From: Frigoribacterium sp. PhB24
Lineage (GTDB): Bacteria > Actinomycetota > Actinomycetes > Actinomycetales > Microbacteriaceae
Length of the DNA stretch: 64,000 bases
Direction of reading: 5' to 3'
Assembly: GCF_003755185.1 (NCBI RefSeq)
Contig: NZ_RKIC01000012.1
Coordinates: forward strand, 186,001-250,000
Part shown: positions 58,802 through 64,000 of the stretch, one piece after another
How the letters are laid out: every line of letters begins with the position of its first letter
Position numbering within the stretch: the first letter of the stretch is position 1
Notes under the pieces: model-generated
What the model was told of the DNA's origin: nothing
The model's input: the letters and a program-made list of their open reading frames with translations, nothing else
The model's database searches: none
Translations under genes and position numbers: made by a program

Positions 58802-59889
58802 CCCACGACGTCACCATCACCGTCGACACGGCCGCGTTGCGGCACAACGTCGAGACGCTGCGGGCCGCCGTCGCTCCGGCGGCGGTCATGGCCGTGGTCA
58901 AGGCGAACGCCTACGGGCACGGCGCCGTCGAGTGCGCCCGGGCCTTCGTCGAGGCCGGCGTCGACTGGCTCGGCGTGGCAGACCTGGCCGAGGCCGTGGC
59001 CCTGCGGCGAGCCGGTGTCGAGGCGCCCGTGCTCGCCTGGCTGCACGCCCCCGACGAGGACTTCGTCGAGGCCGCCGCGCTCGGCATCACCCCGGCCGTG
59101 TCGAGCGTCGACCAACTCGAGGCTGCCGTGGCGGCCGGCGTCCGCGCCGTGCACCTGGCCGTCGACACGGGTCTGAGCCGCAACGGGGCCGTCGAATCCG
59201 AGTGGCCCGAGCTCTTCGAGCGCGCGGCCGGACACGCCGCCGTCGTGCCGATCGAGGGGCTGATGACCCACGTGTCGAACGCCTCGTCCGAGGACGACGG
59301 CCTGCAGGCGGCCCGGTTCGCACGCGCGTCCGAGATGCTCGACGAACTCGGCGTGCGACCGCCCCTGCTGCACATCGCCGCCTCGGCGGCCGCGCTGGAC
59401 TACGTCGGGTCGAGGGCGACCATGGTGCGCTTCGGCCTCGCGACGTACGGCCTCAGCCCGTACGCCGACCGCACCTCGGCCGAGCTCGGCCTGCGACCGG
59501 CCATGACCCTCACGGCGCCGGTGACCACCGTCAAGCGCATCCCCGCGGGCGAAGGCGTGTCGTACGGCTACCTCTTCCGCCCCGAACGCGACACCTCCAT
59601 CGCGATCGTGCCGGTCGGGTACGCCGACGGCGTCGACCGTGCCGCGAGCGAGCGGGCATCGGTCACGATCGGCCAGCGCACCTATCGGGTGCGCGGGCGC
59701 ATCGCGATGAACGCACTCGTCATCGACGTGGGCGACGACCCGGTCGAGATCGGGGACGAGGTCGTGCTGTTCGGCGACCCGGCGCTGGGCCGGCAGTCCG
59801 CCGCCGACTGGGCCGAGGCCATCGGTGGCATCACCTACGAGGTCGTCGCCTGCCTGGCGGCCGGCCTCACCCGGAGGTACCTCGCATGA
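58798..59889 (+). CDS. alr: Alanine racemase paralogue 1
   Basis: Alr interconverts L- and D-alanine with PLP. The product has 363 residues. Lys35 in VVKANAYGHG is the PLP lysine, and the Tyr base lies in GEGVSYGYLF. The PLP-barrel motif VRFGLATYGLSP is normal. One deviation stands out: the usual Met-Asp-Gln after the GR(V/I) turn reads Met304-Asn305-Ala (RGRIAMNALVIDVG). It overlaps acpS by four bases and a second alr homologue by four bases. It may be the housekeeping alanine racemase, but the second copy keeps residues that this one lacks. Confidence 0.88.
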   Translation: MTHDVTITVDTAALRHNVETLRAAVAPAAVMAVVKANAYGHGAVECARAFVEAGVDWLGVADLAEAVALRRAGVEAPVLAWLHAPDEDFVEAAALGITPAVSSVDQLEAAVAAGVRAVHLAVDTGLSRNGAVESEWPELFERAAGHAAVVPIEGLMTHVSNASSEDDGLQAARFARASEMLDELGVRPPLLHIAASAAALDYVGSRATMVRFGLATYGLSPYADRTSAELGLRPAMTLTAPVTTVKRIPAGEGVSYGYLFRPERDTSIAIVPVGYADGVDRAASERASVTIGQRTYRVRGRIAMNALVIDVGDDPVEIGDEVVLFGDPALGRQSAADWAEAIGGITYEVVACLAAGLTRRYLA

Positions 59890-61022
59890 GCGGCACCGCG
59901 TCCCTCCGTCGGGCGACGGTCGACCTGGGCGCCTACCGGGCGAACCTCGAGTCGTTGATCGCCCGTCTCGACCCGGTCGAGATCCTGGCCATCGTCAAGG
60001 CCGATGCCTACTCGCACGGGGCCGACGTGCTCGTGCCCGAGGCCGTCGCGGCGGGCATCCGCTGGTTCGGAACGGTCGAGCTGGCTCCGGCCCTCCGACT
60101 GCGACGGCTGGGCATCGGCGGCGACGCGGCGTTCTTCGCCTGGCAGCTCAGCCCGTCCGACGACCTCGACGCCGCCGTCGACCTGCAGGTCGACCTGGGC
60201 GTGTCCACGATCGAGCAGCTCGAGTCCGTCGCCTCCGCCGCGCGGGCCCGGGGCGGAGTCGCCCTGGTCCACCTGACGATCGACACCGGGCTGCACCGCG
60301 AGGGCTGCCTGCCCTCGGACTGGCCGGCTTTCGTCACCCGCGCGGTCGAGTTGCGTGACGAGGGCGTGGTCCGCCTGCGCGGGATCTTCTCGCACGTCAG
60401 CGAGACGAGCGAGGCCGACGACCAGGCCGCGGCCCGGGTGTTCGAGAGGGCGGTCGCCGACGCCGAGGCGCTCGGCGCCACCGTCGAGAAGCGGCACATG
60501 TCGTCGAGCTCGGCCGCGCTCGAGCACCCGGAGCGGCGCTTCGACATGGTGCGCATGGGGTCGAACGGCCTGGGCATCCCGGTCACCGAGGGCGTGACCG
60601 CCGCCGACCGCGGGCTGCGCCAGGTGCTCACGTTGAGCGCGTCGGTCGTCAAGGTCAAGCGCGTCGCGGCGGGCACCGGTGTCTCGTACGACTACACGTT
60701 CCGTGCGCCGACCGACACGACGTTGGCGCTCGTGCCCCTCGGCTACGCCGACGGTGTCAGCCGGCGGGCACAGGGTGCCGTGCACGTCGTCGTGGCCGGC
60801 CGACCCCGACCGATCGTGGGCCGGGTCGCCATGGACCAGTTCCTCGTCGACGTGGGCGACGACGCGGTCGCGGTCGGTGACGAGGTCGTGCTCTTCGGGC
60901 CGGGCGACCAGGGTGAGATGACCATCGGCGAGTGGGCCGACGCGACCGACACGATCCCCGAAGAGGTCGCCTGCCGCATCGGAGCCCGGGTGCCGCGCGT
61001 CTACGTCGGCGGCCGGCCGTGA
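59886..61022 (+). CDS. Alanine racemase paralogue 2, divergent
   Basis: The product has 378 residues and the full fold-type III racemase layout. The PLP lysine is Lys38, but its motif reads IVKADAYSHG rather than KANAYGHG. The Tyr-Gly of the PLP phosphate motif is lost (VRMGSNGLGIPV), while Met316-Asp317-Gln (GRVAMDQFLVDVG), which paralogue 1 lacks, is kept. The Tyr base is in GTGVSYDYTFR. It could be a second alanine racemase, a racemase for another amino acid of the peptidoglycan, or a partner subunit of paralogue 1. It overlaps both neighbours, so it is expressed with them. Confidence 0.82.
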   Translation: MSGTASLRRATVDLGAYRANLESLIARLDPVEILAIVKADAYSHGADVLVPEAVAAGIRWFGTVELAPALRLRRLGIGGDAAFFAWQLSPSDDLDAAVDLQVDLGVSTIEQLESVASAARARGGVALVHLTIDTGLHREGCLPSDWPAFVTRAVELRDEGVVRLRGIFSHVSETSEADDQAAARVFERAVADAEALGATVEKRHMSSSSAALEHPERRFDMVRMGSNGLGIPVTEGVTAADRGLRQVLTLSASVVKVKRVAAGTGVSYDYTFRAPTDTTLALVPLGYADGVSRRAQGAVHVVVAGRPRPIVGRVAMDQFLVDVGDDAVAVGDEVVLFGPGDQGEMTIGEWADATDTIPEEVACRIGARVPRVYVGGRP

Positions 61023-61546
61023 CCACCACGGTCGGTGCGGTCGAGCTGACCGTCCCCGATGCCGAGGCGATGGAGGCGCTGGGCCGTCGGGTGTCCGGCC
61101 TGCTGCGCGCAGGTGACCTGCTGGTCCTGACCGGGCCGCTCGGCGCCGGCAAGACCACCTTCACGCGGGGCCTCGGCGAGGGGCTCGAGGTGAGGGGCCA
61201 GGTCGCGAGCCCGACGTTCGTCCTGGCCAGGACGCACCCCACCGCCTCGGGGGTGCCCCTCGTGCACGTCGACGCCTACCGGCTCGCGGGCGAGGCCGAG
61301 CTCGACGACCTCGACCTCGACTACGAGGGCTCGATCGTCGTGGTCGAGTGGGGCGCGGGCCTGCTCGACGGGGTCGCCGAGTCGTGGCTCGACGTCGTCA
61401 TCGAGCGACCGACGGGCGGGGTCGACGGGCGCGACGCCGCGGTCGCGGAGGACGAGCCCGCGGACGACGTGCCGGAGGAGCCGAGGCGGGTGGTGATCAC
61501 CGCGCACGGCGCTCGCTGGGCCGGTGTCGACCTGCCCACCGCCTGA
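61019..61546 (+). CDS. tsaE: tRNA N6-adenosine threonylcarbamoyltransferase complex ATPase TsaE
   Basis: TsaE is the ATPase of the complex that installs t6A37 in tRNA. The product has 175 residues. Walker A is LTGPLGAGKTTFTRGLG, followed by the switch-like SPTFVLARTHP, HVDAYRLAG and the Walker B-like IVVVEWGAG. An acidic segment of about 25 residues near 145-160 is an extension. The start is a GTG overlapping the previous stop (GTGA). The usual partners tsaB, rimI and tsaD do not follow within the window. Confidence 0.93.
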   Translation: MTTTVGAVELTVPDAEAMEALGRRVSGLLRAGDLLVLTGPLGAGKTTFTRGLGEGLEVRGQVASPTFVLARTHPTASGVPLVHVDAYRLAGEAELDDLDLDYEGSIVVVEWGAGLLDGVAESWLDVVIERPTGGVDGRDAAVAEDEPADDVPEEPRRVVITAHGARWAGVDLPTA

Positions 61547-61601
61547 CCGTCGCGGGTCGGCCCACCCTCACCGGGGGTCGTGAGGACTGCTCTGCTCCAG
61601 G

Positions 61602-61607
61602 TATGCT
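61602..61607 (+). promoter_or_regulatory. Candidate -10 element of the exopolysaccharide locus
   Basis: TATGCT lies 34 bases before the TTG start at 61642, leaving a short leader with GGGAG at 61631-61635. No -35 consensus is seen 17 bases upstream. Confidence 0.4.
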
Positions 61608-61641
61608 CGCCAGGTTCCACCACTTAACCCGGGAGTGTCCG

Positions 61642-63141
61642 TTGGATCCTCAGCACTACTGGCGCGCTCTCCTGAAGAGTTGGCCCCTCGTCGTCGTCCT
61701 CGCCCTCCTCGGCGGGGCCGCCGGGTACGCCTACGCTCAGGCGCAACCCGACTCGTTCCGGGCGACGAGCAGTGTCTTCGTCTCGGCGACCGAGGGTTCC
61801 GACCCCAATGAGTTGTTGCAGGGGTCGTCGTACACGCAGAACCTCGTGCAGAGTTACACGCGCCTGGCGACCTCGTCCGTCGTGCTCGAACCGGTCATCG
61901 AGCAGATGGGGCTCGACCTGACCCCCACCCAGCTGGCGCGCCAGATCACCGCCGAGAACCCCCTGAACACCGTCATCATCGACGTCGCCGTGGTCGACGG
62001 CAGCGCGCAGCGCGCGGCCGACGTCGCCAACGCCGTCACGATCTCGCTGAGCCGGCAGGCCCGGGCCCTGTCGCCCGAGAACACCGCCGGCAACTCCACC
62101 CTGAGCGTGGCGCCGATCGCCGAGGCGACGCCGCCGACGCAGCCGGTCAGCCCGAACCGTCGCCTGATCGCCCTGAGCGGCCTCGCCGTCGGTGCCGTGC
62201 TCGGCATCGCGCTGGCACTGCTCCGCTCGGTGGTCGACACCCGACTCCGCACCGCGCGTGACGTGGAGGAACTGCACCTCGTGCCCCTCCTCGGCAGCGT
62301 CGCGCGCCGCAGCCGCGGTGTGCTCGCCCTGTCCGACGAGCCGCAGGGCGCGGCGGCGGACGACTTCCGCCGCATCCGTGCCCAGTTGCAGTTCGCCGAC
62401 GTCGACCGGGCCACCCGCACCATCGCCGTCTCGTCCGTCGCGGCCGACGAGCGGGAGGGGCGGGCGGCGGTCGCCCTCGACCTCGCCCTGGCCTTCGCCG
62501 AACGCGGTCTCCGCGTGCTGGTCGTGGACGCGGACCTGCGCGGCAGCGGCCTGGCCGAGCTCGCGGCCGTCTCGGACGAGGTCGGCCTGACCGACGTCGT
62601 CGTCGGCCGGCTCGAGTTCGCCGCCGCCGTGACGCCGTGGCGCGACGGCGTCGACATCCTGACGGCCGGCGACGTGCCGCCGAACCCGAGCCCCCTGCTC
62701 AGCTCGCGCTCGATGGCGCTGCTGCTCGAGACCGCCCGCGAACGCTACGACGTCGTCGTGGTCGACGCCCCCGCCGTCCTCACGTCGTCCGACACGCTCG
62801 AGATCGGCCGCCTGACCGACGGCGTCGTCATCGTCGCCACGGCCGGCCGGTCGACCCGTCCGCGGCTCGCGTCGGCGGTCCATGCCCTCGAGAACGTCAA
62901 GGTGCGCGTGATCGGAGTCGTCTTCGACGGCGTCACCGGGGGCAAGCAGCGGGCGTCGCACGACCTGCCGCCGTCGGTGCTCGTGCCCGTCTCGACGTCG
63001 TCCCACGAGCAGACCTTCCCCTTCGCCCGCGAGGCGGCGGGTGGGCGAGCCGTGTCCGGCGGCGGGCCGACCTCGGCCGACCCGGGGTCGTCGGGCGGAT
63101 CCCGCCGCACCACGGGTCACCCGGGCGACGCCACCTCGTGA
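61642..63141 (+). CDS. Wzz/BY-kinase-like exopolysaccharide protein with degenerate P-loop
   Basis: The product has 499 residues. Residues 1-205 are a polysaccharide co-polymerase: membrane helix about 13-31 (WPLVVVLALLGGAAGYAYA), extracytoplasmic coil, Pro-rich motif before the second helix (about 176-196). Residues 230-450 match bacterial tyrosine kinases (CpsD/Wzc): Walker A' VVDADLRG at 294-301 and Walker B YDVVVVDAPAV. The Walker A itself reads ADEREGRAAVA (about 268-278), with Arg274-Ala275 where Lys-Ser/Thr should be. The C-terminus has no tyrosine cluster. It is therefore probably a chain-length regulator without kinase activity. The start is a TTG with GGGAG upstream. The next gene overlaps by four bases. 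Confidence 0.83.
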   Translation: MDPQHYWRALLKSWPLVVVLALLGGAAGYAYAQAQPDSFRATSSVFVSATEGSDPNELLQGSSYTQNLVQSYTRLATSSVVLEPVIEQMGLDLTPTQLARQITAENPLNTVIIDVAVVDGSAQRAADVANAVTISLSRQARALSPENTAGNSTLSVAPIAEATPPTQPVSPNRRLIALSGLAVGAVLGIALALLRSVVDTRLRTARDVEELHLVPLLGSVARRSRGVLALSDEPQGAAADDFRRIRAQLQFADVDRATRTIAVSSVAADEREGRAAVALDLALAFAERGLRVLVVDADLRGSGLAELAAVSDEVGLTDVVVGRLEFAAAVTPWRDGVDILTAGDVPPNPSPLLSSRSMALLLETARERYDVVVVDAPAVLTSSDTLEIGRLTDGVVIVATAGRSTRPRLASAVHALENVKVRVIGVVFDGVTGGKQRASHDLPPSVLVPVSTSSHEQTFPFAREAAGGRAVSGGGPTSADPGSSGGSRRTTGHPGDATS

Positions 63142-64000
63142 GCCCGACCCGCCCGTCTCGGAGTCGCGCACCGCGCCTCCCCGCGGTCCGGCTCTACGAG
63201 TCCCTGCGCACGGCGCACCTCGAACGGGCGCACGACCTGGCGCCCGCCAGCATCGTCTACCGGGTCACCCGGTACGACTTCGACGCGTCGCTCGCCGAAG
63301 GGCTCGACCTCGTCCCCGCCGGCCCGCTCGGCTCGGCCTGGCTCATCGCGCGGTCCCGCGTCGAGACGCTCGAGGTCAACGAGCCGCTGATGACGTCGAG
63401 CCTGCCGACGACCGCGATGGTGCTGGCCGCGCTCGCGGTGCGCCGGCGACTCACCGGTCGCCGCACGATCGTCGTCAGCTACCTGATCGGCAACGCCGAC
63501 CCGTTCGACGCGGCGACGGCCCCGCGCCTGCGGACGCGACTGCGCCGACGCGGTGAACGCCTGCTGGCCCGCGCGGTCTGGCGGCGACTCGACCGGGTGG
63601 TCTTCGGGACGGACGCCGCCCGTGAGACGTACACGCGCCTCCTCGGCGATCCGTCGCCCCGAACCGTCGCGACCACCGTGCCCGCGCTGCCCACCCGGCA
63701 CCCGGACGCCCGGGGTGGCGGGGCCCGCCCACCTTCGGTCGCGTTCGTCGGCTCGTTCGTCGAGCGCAAGGGCCTCCGGGTGCTCGCGGCCGCCTGGCCG
63801 CTCGTCGTCGCGGCACGACCCGACGCGACGCTGACGCTGCTCGGCAAGGGCACGCTCGAGCAGGAGGTGCGGGCCCTGTCGGCCACGCAGCCCTCGGTCA
63901 CCGTCGAGGTCGATCCGCCGCGCCCGCGCATCCACTCCGTGCTCGACGAGGCACGTGTGCTCGTGCTCTGGTCGCAGCCGAGCCCGACCTGGCGCGAACA
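63138..64000 (+). CDS. Glycosyltransferase family 4-like protein (3' end beyond the window)
   Basis: A frame starting at the GTG at 63138, overlapping the previous stop (GTGA), stays open to the window edge (287 codons seen). The N-terminal half is Arg-rich with an AMVLAALAVRR stretch. The second half has the GT-B signature VAFVGSFVERKGLRVLAAAW, LTLLGKG and VLVLWSQPSPTWRE, as in GT4 enzymes that use nucleotide sugars. It probably acts in exopolysaccharide assembly with the preceding gene. The catalytic Glu region near the C-terminus lies at or beyond the edge. Confidence 0.75.
   Translation, partial: MSPTRPSRSRAPRLPAVRLYESLRTAHLERAHDLAPASIVYRVTRYDFDASLAEGLDLVPAGPLGSAWLIARSRVETLEVNEPLMTSSLPTTAMVLAALAVRRRLTGRRTIVVSYLIGNADPFDAATAPRLRTRLRRRGERLLARAVWRRLDRVVFGTDAARETYTRLLGDPSPRTVATTVPALPTRHPDARGGGARPPSVAFVGSFVERKGLRVLAAAWPLVVAARPDATLTLLGKGTLEQEVRALSATQPSVTVEVDPPRPRIHSVLDEARVLVLWSQPSPTWRE

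Noticed and set aside
58932-61022. A fused double alanine racemase in one frame
   Set aside because: The frame of paralogue 2 stays open upstream by chance, but that part translates to Arg/Gly-rich sequence; paralogue 1 is read in another frame with intact motifs.

Overview
The window is GC-rich chromosomal DNA from a Gram-positive actinobacterium, most likely family Microbacteriaceae (Frigoribacterium, Curtobacterium, Rathayibacter or Clavibacter-like). The evidence is the actinobacterial protein signatures of RpoB, RpoC, EF-G and EF-Tu, a short-lid adenylate kinase, low-complexity tails on several ribosomal proteins, and TANNNT-type leaderless promoters. The genus is an inference; the sequence gives no direct taxon label. 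I saw no tRNA, rRNA, CRISPR array, insertion sequence or phage gene.

Layout. 1-1149: the 3' end of an unidentified gene and a minus-strand spermidine synthase-like methyltransferase. 1227-8994: divergent promoters, then rpoB-rpoC and a terminator. 9282-10460: a two-domain GNAT acetyltransferase. 10644-23645: a complete type IV pilus locus in tightly overlapping order: assembly ATPase, retraction ATPase, platform protein, major pilin, three minor pilin-like proteins, prepilin peptidase, then PilM/N/O-like proteins. 23680-28831: a small membrane protein, then rpsL-rpsG-fusA-tuf. 28957-31194: an orphan antitoxin-like protein, a type IB topoisomerase and a DarT-like ADP-ribosyltransferase homologue.

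31592-48909: the S10, spc and alpha ribosomal operons, with secY, adk, map, infA, rpmJ and rpoA, interrupted by a minus-strand LytR-CpsA-Psr gene. rpsN and rpsD are missing from their usual places, and strong hairpins stand there instead. 49121-53975: a secreted nuclease (ExeM/NucH type), truA, then rplM-rpsI. 54003-61546: cell-wall and cofactor genes (glmM, coaA, glmS, acpS, two tandem alr paralogues, tsaE). 61642-64000: the start of an exopolysaccharide locus (a chain-length/tyrosine-kinase-like protein with a degenerate P-loop, and a glycosyltransferase cut by the window edge).

How the genes fit together. Most of the window is the transcription/translation core of the cell. Amino-sugar synthesis (GlmS, GlmM), D-amino acid supply (Alr), CoA and carrier-protein activation (CoaA, AcpS) and LCP-mediated glycopolymer attachment serve the cell envelope. 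The pilus locus has no secretin or PilP, as expected for a one-membrane cell. The least explained items are the two alanine racemase paralogues with complementary deviations, the P-loop-less BY-kinase-like protein, the structured leader before the major pilin gene, the orphan DarT homologue with a Cys/His N-terminus, a recurring GGAGGCGCG hairpin element, and a codon-pair rule in highly expressed genes in which A-ending codons precede GAG.
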